Below are positions 46,283-58,645 of a stretch of DNA of 64,000 nucleotides, in pieces. This DNA comes from Salvia splendens. Its lineage: Eukaryota; Streptophyta; Magnoliopsida; Lamiales; Lamiaceae. The notes under the pieces were generated by a model. That model made no database searches, was not told the origin of the DNA, and saw nothing but the letters and a program-made list of their open reading frames with translations. The stretch is from contig NC_056035.1 in assembly GCF_004379255.2 (NCBI RefSeq), forward strand, positions 37,328,773-37,392,772, given 5' to 3'. A program made the position numbers and the translations under genes. Position 1 is the first letter of the stretch. The number at the start of each line of letters is the position of its first letter.

Positions 46283-48859
46283 ATATATTCATCAAATGAA
46301 GTCGTATGGTCGAGTTACAATTGTAATTATCTTTTAAATATGGTTTTCAAACATATTCTTTCTAGAAATTTGATCACAACTTGATCCATTGGTTTACGGA
46401 TTCGTTAAGTTATTATTCACTTTACATAATTAACTGCAATTACGTCTATCACACCACAACCCCTCTGACATATATTCTTAACATAAATAAATCTAAAATA
46501 AAAATTTGAAACTCTTAATCCACATGTCAAATAAAACACTCATATCAAATACATTCAAAAACCAACATCCAACATCAACATCCATCTATATAATTGATAT
46601 CTATGAGCCACAATCCAGTGTATATAAATTTCACATTTAATTTCATATTACAATTATCAAACATATTTTCTAACCAATACATATAATCATAAGCATTAAT
46701 AATCATAAATAATTTCACATCCATATGCATATGTCTCTATGTCCAATTTATTATTCTGTACAAATCAAGTCTGGTATCTGCCCGGGATTTTCAATATGCC
46801 AATATAATATGACTCGTAGGTCCCACTGTGATTTGACCCGAAGGTTCCAATATGATTTTAGATCCTGAGCGAGACTGTCACAGATCCTCTTTAATTCAGT
46901 GATTCAAATAGTCCAAATGTCATATAAAAACATATCCATTACTGTCACACTCCAACCCTTCGACGTATATATTGATAATAAACAAATACTCCCTTTAATT
47001 TCACACTACACAAATAATATCATAACAATTTCATATCTATATGCATATGCCTCTCTGTTCAGTTTATTATTCTGTGACGGATCAAACCTGGTATCTGCCC
47101 GGGATTCCTCTATGACCCGAAGGTCCCCCTGTAATTGGACTCATAGGTCCCTTTGTATTTGACCCTTAGGTCTCTCCGTAATTCGATCCGAAGATCCCTC
47201 TATAATTGGACTCATAGGTCCCTCTCTCTTCGACTCGTAGGTCTCTCTTCGACTCGAAGGTCCCCCTATAATTTCAGATCCAGGGCAAGACCGTCACAGA
47301 TCCTCTTTAATCATGTGATTCATGTACTTCAATGTCGAGTGTATCCACCGCATCAATCAATATCCACATTATATTCTATGAAATAATTTCAACACAATAT
47401 ATAAATATATCCCTTGCACCAATCATGCATTCACATTATATTCCATCATATAATCCAAATACGATATAAAAAACATATCTATTTCGTCAATCACATAACA
47501 CGTGTAAAATTAAAAGGCATGGGTTATACATACCCGATTATAATATGTAGTTTATTCGGAAGTAATTTACCTGAAGGCTCGATTCCTCTTCTTATTTTAG
47601 AGCCCAAGACCCTATGCAATGCTCTTGCAAATTTTATTCAGTTTCCTCAGTGATCTTGTTCACTAATTGCTTTCCATTTTGCTTTCCCTCTCCTTATTTA
47701 TAACCTTCGATCCTCAGGTTTCTATTTTTTTTTCTTTCCTCCTCTTTGTTCTGTTGCGGACATTTCCAATTTTCTATTTCCTCCCTTCCCCTGTCTTTTT
47801 GTCTTACCATGCAAATATATATTAGTCGAGTTTTTTTTAAGTCGGCTAAACCGACTTTGAGATCTTTAATACAGTATAATATTATATATGTTTTGATACC
47901 ATTTCTTAATATTTAAACATTTGGAATTATTTTATAACAATGACACATCCTGTTTATAACACATGTAAAAGTTTTAACTTGAACACGTACGGTATCCATA
48001 TAACAATAGAGCATGTCTTCATTTCTTTTTCTTGCAAAGTTGTCGTGTATAGTATACTTGTATACATTTCATGTATAAATATTCTATTTATATATTCATG
48101 TCATGCATGCACACGGCACACCACTATATATATTCATATCAGATAATGACACTAATTTAATTACTAACTAAATATATATTTAAGTTTCGTTCATATATAG
48201 ATACATATAAAAATAATTCAAATACTAGGCATAATTATGTCAAAAATAAAATAACATCTTTTATAATATCCGAAAAACATATTTGTAGAGCTAATGAGAA
48301 TATGCAATAACAACACAAAAACAAATATATTGCTATGCAAAATTTATGTTTTGTGTTAGGGATGTTACAACATCACTCGGGATCTATTGTCTTACAGTAT
48401 TATTTCATTGATAAACTCATTATTTGTAACTTTTGCTTAGTGTATTGACGTGTTTATTGTTGCGTTTCATAGCTTGAACTACACATTTGAGTCAATTATA
48501 CATCAATTGATTGTTTTGATATGTTTATTGAGTTTTAAATGTAAAAGAGATAAAATTCTGACTCCTAATTAGCCTATGAAGAATACCAATCTCTTCGTCT
48601 TCGAAAAAGCTTTTCGTGGGTTTCTTGCATGCTTCAACCGAAGTTTTTTAAAGAAAGTTATGCATTTTTACTAAAACTGCGCGTGTCCAAGAAGTCTACG
48701 CGGGCCGGGTGTATGTGTTGTCCCCTTCCAAAACCTTTACCCGGGTTGGGTAGTGTCATCCTTAATTAGACCTACTTGGGCCAGGTCAGACCGAAGGCCG
48801 GGGAGGAAGATGGAGCTCCAAACATTTTGTGGCGGAACCATAGATTCAGAGATTGGGAA
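46283..48859. other. Gene-poor region with duplicated repeat modules
   Basis: Besides the modules at 46766-47320, a TATAAATAA box on the minus strand near 47699 and an AG|GTAAAT-like site at 47566 suggest a decayed minus-strand transcription unit or element promoter. A small palindrome AAGTCGG-CTAAA-CCGACTT is at 47838. No protein is recognisable. Confidence 0.35.
46766..47320. repeat. Two copies of a compound repeat module with ~23-bp subrepeats
   Basis: Each copy starts TCTGGTATCTGCCCGGGATT-like (46769, 47087), continues with GACCCGAAGGTCCC / GACTCATAGGTCCC subrepeats (three in copy 1, about seven at 47117-47275 in copy 2) and ends with GTCACAGATCCTCTTTAAT (46878, 47295). The source element is not identified. 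Confidence 0.75.
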
Positions 48860-48861
48860 TA

Positions 48862-49123
48862 CTTCCTCCGTCCTTTATTAAATGTCTCATATTTGACCGG
48901 CACGAGTTTTTAAAAAATAGTTTGACTTTATGTAGTAAAGTGAGTAGAAAAGTTAATTGAATGTGGGGTCTACTTTTATATATTGGTTTTATAATAAAAT
49001 GTGAGTGAAATGAGTTAGTGGAATGTAAGGTCCACTTACCAAATATAGTAAAAGTGAAATGAGACATTTATTGGCGGACGGAAAAAAAGGAAAAATGGGA
49101 CATTTAATGACAGACGGATGGAG
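48862..49123. mobile_element. Stowaway MITE (262 bp)
   Basis: TA-flanked, ends CTTCCTCCGTCC and GACGGATGGAG; the TIR extends inward (AAATGTCTCAT / ATGAGACATTT arms). Confidence 0.85.
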
Positions 49124-49823
49124 TATTTCTTAAAGAACAACGATCAACGTGTTTCTTGATTTCAAGCCTAATTGGGAATTCGAGAAGAAGAGGCTCTTGG
49201 CGGCTTGGTCTATGGATATGTGGATGGTGTTGGGACTTTTCATTCTCGCTAGAACAAGTGATGGATAACTTACGCAACATTAGAGGATGGTCGAAATCAA
49301 AGAGTGCATGGAAAGAGAGTCACATTTTCTCAATGAAAGTGGCACGGAGTGGAATGCACACATGAGAGCTAGACTACGATGTCCACATAGGGTTAGCTTT
49401 CTTCTTCTTCCATGTTTGCAGGAGGTGCACTGCTGATGTGGGTATGTTGGTTTTCTAAGTTTCATGTGGTTGTGGTGTTTGTGCTAGTATATGGTTTGTC
49501 CAAGTGTTGTTTCTTTGTTTTCATTGTCTTAGCTTGATGTGTATGGTGCTCCAAGTGAATTTGATCCACTGTTTTGTTTTTTTGTTTGTCTTGTAACTCT
49601 TTGTTCACCTCTAGCGAGGGTTTGAGCATGTTGATGCATTTATTGCACATATCGAAAAAAATAGTCTTATGGCAATGAGTTATTTTCCATAATTGATTCA
49701 ATATTATTTTTCATAATTGTACTTATTAATAATACCACCAATTTTATATTTCTTTTTCGCGATTACAGCCTTCCGGAAAATCCACACGCCCATAAGTTAT
49801 TTTTCATAATTTATTCAATATTA

Positions 49824-50067
49824 CTCCCTCCGTCCCTGAATTTTGTCACATTTTTCTATTTTCGTTCGTCGCACAAAATTTGTCACATTTTACTTTTACC
49901 ATTTTTGTTTATGGACCTCACATTCCACTAACTTATTTCTACTCAAATTTTATTATAAAACTAATACTTTAAAAGTAGGATCCACATTCTACCAATTTTT
50001 TCCACTCACTTTCCATTACATTTCTTAAAATCCGTTCCCGGTCAAACTGTGACAATATTTAAGGGAG
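49824..50067. mobile_element. Stowaway MITE (244 bp)
   Basis: TA-flanked, left end CTCCCTCCGTCCCTG; right end AATATTTAAGGGAG, partly decayed. Confidence 0.8.
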
Positions 50068-50779
50068 TACTATATTTTGTCCAAACAGCACGTCTGGGCT
50101 AGACATAGCTTCCACCAACGACTTTGGTTCGTCATGCAACATAATAATTATAAAAATTAGACCAAAAGTCTTAGCAACTCTGATATTTTAATTACGTCTT
50201 GATTCTACGTTCTCATGACTTAGAAATTGTTCCTTTAGCCATGATACACAATTGATCTATTGATTAAATGTGTAAATATATTTATATATCTATGATATAA
50301 TATACTCCTAAAGTTGTGACAATAATAACAAATAGTATACATTAATTATATATTACCCATGCAACATGCGTAAGCTACATGGATCGTGGGTGATCCCCTT
50401 TTATAATTATATCCCTCGACAATTTAAGATAACACCAAAATATACATTGTGCAACTTGAATGTCCAAATAATTAAGGTTCCCTCAACTTGAATGTTCAAA
50501 TAACTAAACACAATAAGAGAGCCAAACTGAGTATTATAGCCAAATTTCATCCATACATTTATTTGACAATATTAGTCATCTATTAACTCATATTGACGAG
50601 TATTATATAGATATTGTTTAATTCTTTAAATTAATATCACATGCGTATTACACTATTTAAATAAAAAAAATATAAGTAAAATTATTTATTCAAAGTATAT
50701 AGAAATATGTGACTATAGACAATCATTCATGGTAAATTTTAACTATGTTTTGCAAAATAAATACTGCTACAATATTATA

Positions 50780-50958
50780 CTCCCTCCGTCCCGCACTACT
50801 CGCACTTATTTCCTTTTTGGGTGTCCCAAGTTACTTGCACTCTTTCCATTTTTAGTAAAAAATTTCACCTACAGCCGTCATTTTTGACTTTCCTATACAC
50901 TCATCCCTTAATCTCCGAGCCGAAAAGGAAATGAGCGAGTAGCCCGGGACGGAGGGAG
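50780..50958. mobile_element. Stowaway MITE (179 bp)
   Basis: TA-flanked, long TIRs CTCCCTCCGTCCCGCACTAC and its near complement ending GGGACGGAGGGAG; the best preserved MITE of the window. Confidence 0.9.
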
Positions 50959-51719
50959 TATTATATACCAGAAAAAGTAGAGAAATAGTCGCCACTGAAC
51001 CGACTCCAAAACGAATTGGCACGTGGCGGTAGCGTCGGTTTGCGCCCCTCAAAGCCAGCATATGGAAATAGACCATTTAAGTAGAAATTAAACTGAGCCC
51101 ACACCGCAAAAATACTTGGGTTTGGGCCCACAGTACTGCATTTTACGGTCGGGAGTCGGGACCCACTTTTTATTCATTTTCCTAAAACTATGTAAATGAC
51201 AAATTATTATCATAACATAACCATTTTTATTTATCCTCCAAAAATAGAGAGTTGTCAATAAAACACATACTTGTGTCATTTTAAATTTAGAGCACCCGCA
51301 ACGCGTTACCCGGGTGTCTCGTATCCCATCCCTCCGAGACGAGACGACAGCGAGACGCGTTGCAGCGACCCGTTTCGTCCCGGTCTCGCCGAGACGCCCG
51401 TCCCACCGAGACGGATGGCGCGCCATCTCGTCACGAGCCCGCGCGACGTGGCGCGCGCTGGCGCTAGGCGTGATGCCCGCGAGTGGGCTTCGTCACTCAG
51501 ACGCAATAAATTAATTTTTTTTAAAAATTCGAATTTAATAAAAAAAATTGAAAATTCAAACGGTAATGTTACCGTTTTCGACCATTTTTATTTATTTTTT
51601 TTACTCTATAAATACTCATATTTCATCCTCATTATATACACAAACACACATCTATTCTTCCCAAATCAACTCCATTCCCTCTCCAATTTTCATCTAACCT
51701 CTCCAATTTTCATCACAAA

Positions 51720-53883
51720 ATGTCCGGCAACGGAAACTCTTGCGGCTCCGGCAGGTTTGACATCAACGCGTTTGGCGACTGGGGGGCATGCACAATGTCT
51801 TGGGTGGTTCCGGTTCGTCGACGCCGGGCACCCAAGGCTCGTCGACGCCGGCGGGGTACCAACCACCCCATTTTGATGTGGATGCATACGCTCATCCCTC
51901 CGCCCTGAGGTATTCGCAGGGATTATCCCAAATTATGAAGGATTATCCGGATGATCCCAATCCGGAAGGAGGACGAGGCGGTGGAAGCTCTAGGGCATTC
52001 GGCGTCGTTGAGGAAGAGCAGGAGGCGGCCGAGGAGGAAGAGGATGTAGGTCGTCATCCGTACAGCCGCAAGGACACGATGGCTCTATACAACGCCTGGA
52101 TCAGCGTCTTGTACGACCCCATCATCGGGAATCAACAATCCCGAAAGTGCTTTCGGGAAAATGTCACTGAGGCCTACAACGAGATTAAGCCGAAGGGGTC
52201 CCGCCGCCGCACATTGAAGATGCTCCGAAGTCATTTTGACCGAGTCGATAGAGAGGTCAAAAAATTCTGCGGCATCTACAAGAATGAAGCGGCTCATTAC
52301 CAAAGCGGAGCCATTGGAGCCGACATTCTGAGATCGGCTTTGCGAGTCTATTTCGACGACAACGACAAAGAATTCAAACATGTTGATGTTTGGGAGACCG
52401 TCAAAGATGTCGAAAGGTGGGCCGACGGTGTCCAGTCCAGCATGGCCTCGACCTCGAAACGCATGAAGCACAAGGCGGGTGGCCAATACTCGTCTAGTGG
52501 GGGCGGTTCAGGCAGCGCCGCACAAGAGGTTGCCTCGCAAGAGGTTCAGGGCACGGAAGACGATGCAGGGGGGTCCTCCCGTGGGCGCCGTCGGCCGCAA
52601 GGGACCAAGGCGGCGAAAGCAGCTAGAGGAAGGAGGGGCCGAAGCGAATCAAGCCAGACGGGTTCCCAAGGGCCGCCCTCCTCCCTAATGCCCATGTACT
52701 TCACCGCCACGATGGCGGGCACTTCCCGGATGACGCCCGCCCAATACCAAGCCCATCATGCCGACATTGTGTATTGTTGGAGATATAGCTATAAAAACAC
52801 TAACCGGGCGTAATACAACCCGAGAGAAGATCGGAGAAAAGAAAACAGAAACGAAAATTACAATAAGAAATTCGAAACTGTAAAGATGAACTTAGCCGAG
52901 TCGAGGAAGGCCTCTTTCCGCAAGACGAGATACGCCCCGGTAGTGTTCTCAGTTTTGGCGCGCCGTCCCCAAAGATAAAACGGCTACGTCTCGTTCATTG
53001 CAACACCGTAGTTGGAACGAGCTCCGACGAAGTGGAAGAGGAAGAGGGCAGAGCTTCGAAAAGACTATGCAGAGAGGAAGTATGCTTGTGATATTCAGTG
53101 TGTGAAATGCAGTGGAATGGCTAGCCTATTTATAGGCCAAGCCACCATGCAGGGTCAACCAAGCCATGAAGGGTCATCAAGGCTCATTCGTAACCGTCGA
53201 CGGTTACAAGCTTGTGGCAGGAGTGTGCCTTTCGCATGTGGAGCGTGTGGATTTCTCACGTGGCAGCCATGTAGGCTTTGACTGTGTCACGCTTGACGAT
53301 GTGTCAAGCCACTTGGATTGCTGACTCAGCGATGGTCTAAAAAGATTACTATGGGTCCAGACCCGAGCCCAAAGATCAATTGCCAAGATCCAAGTCCAAG
53401 ATCGAGACAACGGGCTCGGGCGGGCGGCGGTGGTGGCGGCGCGCGCGCGTGTGGGCTCTTTCACCCATCTTGGTCCACTATAATTATTAAGTAACATTAA
53501 GTCACTTAATTTAAGTACATTAAAAGATGTGTCACTTCTCATATGTGGGAAAATTAACACTAGTTAATTATTCCCTAAGCTCAAACTCCAAGCTTTAGTT
53601 AAAAGCTAATTATGCCTAACTTTAATCCACTATTTCTCACTCACCGGAAATCAGATTTGAGAAAGTGATATACTACATTTATCTACGTAAAATGTAGATC
53701 GACGCTATATTATTTAATTTTATAAAATTAGATGTCTTGTCACATTTATTATTTGGTCAAAATCCATTGACAGTGCATATTTTATTCCATGATTTCTACA
53801 TGTATCTGGCGGGACAACTTGGTATTCCGTCTCCATTCGGTGCACCGCCACCGCCTTCGGGGGATGATTCGCCGGCGGAGTAG
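51720..53883 (+). pseudogene. Harbinger MYB-like accessory gene, split by a solo LTR
   Basis: The gene probably starts at 51720 (MSGNGNSCGSG, like the MSGHGD start in element A). It needs a one-base shift in the G run near 51781-51787 to enter the long frame used from 51788. The body has HPYSRKDTMALYNAWISVL, FRENVTEAYNEIKPKGSRRR, MLRSHFDRVDREVKKFCGI, AHYQSGAIGADILRSAL and FKHVDVWETVKDVERW, the ORF1 DNA-binding pattern, then a basic region (RGRRRPQG, AARGRRGRS). The frame is interrupted at 52774 by an LTR; it resumes in phase at 53779 with ILFHDFYMYLAGQLGIPSPF and ends at TAG 53881-53883. With the LTR in place, translation would add a few foreign residues and stop at 52813. Function in the family: binding of the element ends with the transposase. 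Confidence 0.85.
52775..53772 (+). mobile_element. Solo LTR (998 bp), probably Ty1/copia
   Basis: Begins TGTTGGAGATATAGC and ends CCATTGACA; the flanks are GTGTAT (52769-52774) and GTGCAT (53773-53778), a 6-bp target duplication with one change. TATA-like CTATTTATAGG at about 53126. It contains a perfect 18-bp palindrome GTAACCGTCGACGGTTAC at 53190-53207. Excising it with one copy of the duplication restores the MYB-like reading frame exactly. Copia is a guess from the TGTTGGAGATATA start. Confidence 0.88.
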
Positions 53884-54748
53884 TTTTTATAATTTCTATA
53901 AATTTGTATTTTAAATTATGTCTTTTTTTATTTATTTTGCCACGAATTTAATTATGTATTTTTTTAGGATTTTAAGTTGTAATTTTATTTTATTTAATGA
54001 AGTGTGTTTTTATTAATTGAATTAAAATAAAAAATGAAATTGAATGAATAATTAAGGGATGAGATGGTTAAGAGACGGATAAGAGATGGAGGGTTGGAAG
54101 TGTTGTATCTTAGTTAAGAGATGGAGTGAAAAGTACAGTGGGACCCATGAATAGTTAAGAGATGAGACGGTTAAGAGATGGATAAGAAACAGCGTTGCAG
54201 ATGGCCTTATATTAGTGATAATCGGAATAGATGTGGTTCGACAAGAATCAAAGGAGATGAGGCAAAGGATGACGTGGGTGGGGTGCATACAAACAAAAAA
54301 AAGTACTCCAAAATTAAACTAGTTTTGGTAAATGGTTGCTTTCCAAAATTGAAGCCATTTATGGCTAAACAAAGAGAGCTACAAAAGAAAGTGATGGATA
54401 ATGTGGTGGTGGGCAATAGAATTTTGCTTCCCCACATCCAACCTAGTAGCTTTGTATTGATTCCTCGTGACATTGAAACTACATCCTATGAGTTTGAAAA
54501 GCAGTAGTCATATAGTATTTTTCTTTTTATAAAAAAGATTAAGATAGATAGAGATAAGCCCCCTTTTGGGGGCGATGTATTAACCTCACATTTGTCGAAA
54601 GTGTAAATGGTGAAAGTACTATGTATAAGAATTCGATATTGACATTCCATGGATAGACACGTAGCAACTAACAATTATTTATTCTTTTCAAAAGTTGCGT
54701 GCAGACATTATATATAGAAGTATAACATTTGTACCTACGATATTAATA

Positions 54749-54964
54749 CTCCCTCTCTCTCCAAATAATATGCGGTCGACGCAAGTTTAAATATAAAATT
54801 GATAAAGTAAAAGAGACGTAGAGAGAAAAGGTAAATAAAGTATTGTTAGTGGATAATCAGTCTCACCTCATTAGAGAGAAAAAACTTTCCAAAATTAGAA
54901 AGTACATATTCTTGTGGGACGAACTAAAAAGGAAAGAGTGCATATTATTGAGAGACGGAGGGAG
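54749..54964. mobile_element. Stowaway MITE (216 bp)
   Basis: TA-flanked, ends CTCCCTCTCTCTCC and GAGACGGAGGGAG, arms only partly complementary. A further decayed MITE-like half (ACCCCTCTGTTCTATACTAG) follows at 54975. Confidence 0.75.
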
Positions 54965-54966
54965 TA

Positions 54967-56580
54967 CAATATAGCACCCCTCTGTTCTATACTAGTGAAG
55001 TCATTTTATTTTCTGATCTCATTTGGAAAAAAATATGGAGAAAAAGTAAAGTAAAAGAGAGAATAATAGAGAGAACGAACATTTTTTAGCACGAAGATTA
55101 ATGGATAAATATTTAGTGAATTAAGAGGAGTACAAACAAAGTATTAAATACATATAAGTAATAATACGATAATATAATATGAGAGAATAGAGTAAATAAG
55201 TAATGATAGAATAACGTAGATGGTAGAATAAAGTAACAACATAAATGAGAGATTAAATATGTTAGATTTTATCAAAATAAATAATGACCCATTTTAATAA
55301 GAATATGACAATTCAAAAGAGAATACACCTTAGCACTAATGAAATAAAAGAAGCATATACAATGTGATATAAGTTGGTGTTGTCATGAAGCATATACAAT
55401 GTGATATAAGTTGGTGTAGTTGTCATGGTACAATCAGTCATATTTTATGGTTATATTGGAATAATGAGGCTATGATGACTACTCTCTCAATCTTTAGTTT
55501 GAATAGTAAAAGCTTTACATAAAGCTATAAAAAGGAAAGTTTTCCTTACTAAAACTTGTCACTAGTCACTACAATGAATTTTGAGTCTATCTTTATGGCA
55601 ATAATCCCATCATGCAAAATCTCCCAATATTTCTACGGTAATGTATTTAGATGCTGAAAATAAGATGAACATAGACCAACGTAGAACGATGCTTTCAAAT
55701 GATGCTTACTATATGTAAGATAATATTTCTCTCTAAAAGTTTACATCTTCTAATTTATCATGACTGATTGATGCAAAGTTAGTCGATGCTTAGAAAAATC
55801 AACACACGTAAAATATCTACTGCTGTTACTGTATTATAATAAGATCTCAAGTCTATCCAAAAGCTCAATTCCAAATTTCTTAAAACAGAATAAAAATTAT
55901 CAAGGTAAAAACGCAAACAAGTTGAGGCCCAAAGTACATATATTGGGCTTTTATTGATTCAAAGCCCAGCCCATTTTAGCAAAATCGTTTATGCCTCAAT
56001 CAGGAACTCAGGTGTCGTAATCACACTGGAATTTTGTCAGTTTTAGTGCAGAGAGACTTTTTTCAGGCTGAAACGACAGCGTTCTAGTGTTACGTCATTG
56101 GCTACTGTTTAGCTATTGGCACGTGCGGGTAGCTGTCACGTGGCTAGGCAGCAGCGAATGTACATCCACTACTTCACTACTCACCGCTCACTTCAATCTT
56201 GTGACTTTGTGAAAATAATACAGGTTATTTTCCGGTGATATCCATGTCATTCGTGTCAATTTTTCGGCATGCCACGTAGGACACTTATTTACCAGAAAAT
56301 ACAGGGTCGGGTCAAAATGAGAGATACCAGTAACCGGCAAAATTTGTGACTTTATTCGCCAATTTTATAGATTGTGGGAAAAATTAGAATTTGATAAAAG
56401 TCAGTAACTTTTAAGGCAGTTATCCCTAAATATAATTAACTCGTACGAGTACTAGTATTTATTATAGAGTATTTTCTCTACTACTCTTTCGTTTGATAAT
56501 TTATTTTATTCCTTAATTCATTAAAATCACTTTTTCAGTTATTGCATGGCTCAAAAAATATCTTCTTGGACTTATTTTCT
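54967..56580. other. Gene-free AT-rich region
   Basis: No gene. A 38-bp tandem duplication (GAAGCATATACAATGTGATA, starts 55350 and 55388) is present. Around 56120-56145 there are GCACGTGC and TCACGTGG, G-box-like sites, with no gene attached. Confidence 0.45.
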
Positions 56581-56581
56581 A

Positions 56582-56737
56582 CTCCATCGTCTCTCAAAAA
56601 GTGATAAACTCTCCGTTCCTTATTCATTGAGCCTTTTCTACTAACATACTTTTTTTCCATCTCTCTCTTATTTTATTAATTTTACATTAAAATTCGTATT
56701 ATTTCAAAAGTTTTTATTTGTTAGAAAACGGAGGGAG
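56582..56737. mobile_element. Stowaway MITE (156 bp)
   Basis: TA-flanked, ends CTCCATCGTCTCTC and AAAACGGAGGGAG. Confidence 0.7.
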
Positions 56738-56824
56738 TATCTTATAATCAAGTATCGAATGATATTTGTTGTAAGTTCGAACTAACTCAGCTCATTCTTT
56801 ATTATAACTTCGCCATATCATATA

Positions 56825-57025
56825 CTCACTCTGTCTTACTCTAAGTAGAATATTTTTGGCACGTGATTTTATGTAGTGATGTTTTGTAAGTAAAAGTGAA
56901 GAGTGTAAAATAAAAGAGATGTAAAAAGTAGAGATGATGATGTTTCTATATTTAGCAATATGTCATTAAGAGTGAGACGTTCCAAAAAGAAAAATATGTC
57001 ACTTGAAATGGGACATAGGGAATAG
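56825..57025. mobile_element. Stowaway-like MITE abutting Harbinger B
   Basis: Left end CTCACTCTGTCTTACTCTAA, right end TGGGACATAGGGAATAG before TA 57026-57027. The Harbinger right terminus starts at 57029, so the Harbinger element probably landed at the MITE end. Confidence 0.6.
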
Positions 57026-57239
57026 TACGAGCACCCACAACCGTGCTATTGCCAACAAGCACGGTTGTGGGCCCGGCGCCACTATTCCTGCCTGCTCTTA
57101 GGCAAGAGCACAGCACCCACACCGGTGCTCTTCCACAAGAACGAGCACAATTCATTTTAAATAAAAACATTCCCATAACATTAAAATTCATTAAAAAACC
57201 GAAATAATATTACAAATTACAAATAAAATAGAAAAGACA

Positions 57240-57345
57240 TAATTACAATCCTAAAAAATAAAAATTACATAATTAAAATCCTAAAAATTAAAAATTACAT
57301 AATTAAAATACTAAAAATTAAAAATTACATAATTAAATTCGTAAA
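57240..57345. repeat. AT-rich minisatellite in element B
   Basis: About three to four copies of a unit with ACATAATTAAAATCCTAAAA, the complement of the array in element A at 9856-10010. Confidence 0.8.
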
Positions 57346-57359
57346 ATTTAAAAAATCCA

Positions 57360-58645
57360 CTACGCGTTGCCGAATTTCGCCCACATGTGTTTGATTAGGT
57401 CTTCTTGTAGCTCAACGTGGGTTCGGGTATCACGCATTGTGTGCCTTGTTTGGATCCTCTCACCCACCGTCGTATGCACACCTCGGCGTGGGGGGAGAGC
57501 TCGCGCTTGAGCTTCCGGCTTCATCCTCGTCGTAGAAGCTAGCCGCCCTCGGTCCTTCGTCGGCTATAATCATGTTGTGTAAGATAATACACGTGTACAT
57601 GATGTCGGCGATATTGTTCAAGTACCATAGCTGAGCCGGGGCCTTCACAATGTTGAATCGGGCTTGAAGGACCCCAAAGACTCTTTCGACGTCTTTCCGC
57701 GCGGACTCTTGACGCTGCGCAAAAAGAACCCGTCTCGGGTCTTGCGGGTTGCTGGGCGTCTTCAAGAAAGTCGACCACCTTGGGTAGATACCATCGGCGA
57801 GATAGTAACCCATGTGGTATGTATTTCCATTGACAGTGAAGTCGATCGCCGGTGCTACACCATTCAACATATCATTGAAGAGGGGTGAAGAATATAGCAC
57901 GTTCAAGTAGTTGTTGGATCCGGCAATGCCGAAATATGCATGCTAAATCCATAGGCGGTAGTCGGCGACCGCCTCAAGGATAAGTGTTGGGCCGCCGCCT
58001 TTATAGCCGCTTAAGTGTTGCCCCCTCCAAGCAGTCGGTCAATTCTTCCACCTCCAATGCATACAGTCAATGCTGCCAAACATTCCGGGAAAGCCATGGA
58101 CTGATTCGTGAAGACGAAGCAACCGTTGGCAATCATCGGTGGTGGGTGCCCGAAGGAATTCATCACCGAAAGCTGTACGAACGCCATAGCAAAAATTTTT
58201 AAGACAAAGGATTCCAGTGGACTCACCGATATGCAAATACTCGTCAAAGAGGTCGGCCATTTGCCCAGTAGTGAGTTGTCGGATGGCACACGTACACTTC
58301 TGCAACGGCGTGATACTTTGCCGGCCGGCTGCATCTAGACCTGTTTGGAAGAATTCAACACGGACGGACAATGTGTTGACAATACGCATAAACAGACGCT
58401 TTGACATGCGAAAACGACGCCTGAAGTAATCCGCCGGCAACCGCGGCTAGTCGGCAAAATAGTCGGCAACGAGCCTTTCGTGGGCTCCCTCCCGGTCACG
58501 ATGGATGTAGCGGCGAGTTGATCTAGTTGGTTGATGAGGAGGGGCAGGGGTATTCGCTGCGACATGCATTATAAGCGGCACGATGTTGTTCGTAGTATTC
58601 TTGTTCTTCGCGCTCCGCTTCCGCAACAAGATGGGTGAAATCCAT
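57360..58645 (-). pseudogene. Harbinger (DDE_Tnp_4) transposase, several nonsense codons and shifts
   Basis: Start MDFTHLVAEAEREEQEYYEQ at 58645. A shift near 58550 leads to RRYIHRDREGAHERLVADYF; a TAG follows ADYFAD. Then LPADYFRRRFRMSKRLFM, LTTGQMADLFDEYLH and GFPGMFGSIDCMHWRW; TGA replaces the Cys of WKNCP; TAG replaces Trp in RLWIWHAYF. Then NVLYSSPLF, YHMGYYLADGIYPRW, KDVERVFGVLQARF and IMYTCIILHNMI. One more shift near 57465 gives the C-terminal VELQEDLIKHMWAKFG and TAG at 57360-57362. The DDE-type core is recognisable, but at least three nonsense codons and two frameshifts make it dead. Role in the family: element excision and insertion. Confidence 0.88.

Larger units (their letters stand above)
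51291..54206 (+). mobile_element. PIF/Harbinger element C carrying a MYB-like gene, with a nested solo LTR (2,916 bp)
   Basis: Left end GAGCACCCGCAACGC, right end complement GGCCATCTGCAACGC (11 of 15 match), flanked by TTA (51288-51290, 54207-54209). Right subterminal repeats of TTAAGAGATGG. No transposase. Without the LTR the element is about 1.9 kb, the same size as A, B and D. Confidence 0.85.

Noticed and set aside
49156..49365. 69-codon plus-strand ORF (SRRRGSWRLGLW)
   Set aside because: Short, no family and no splice or promoter context; could be a decayed transposon piece, but nothing supports it.
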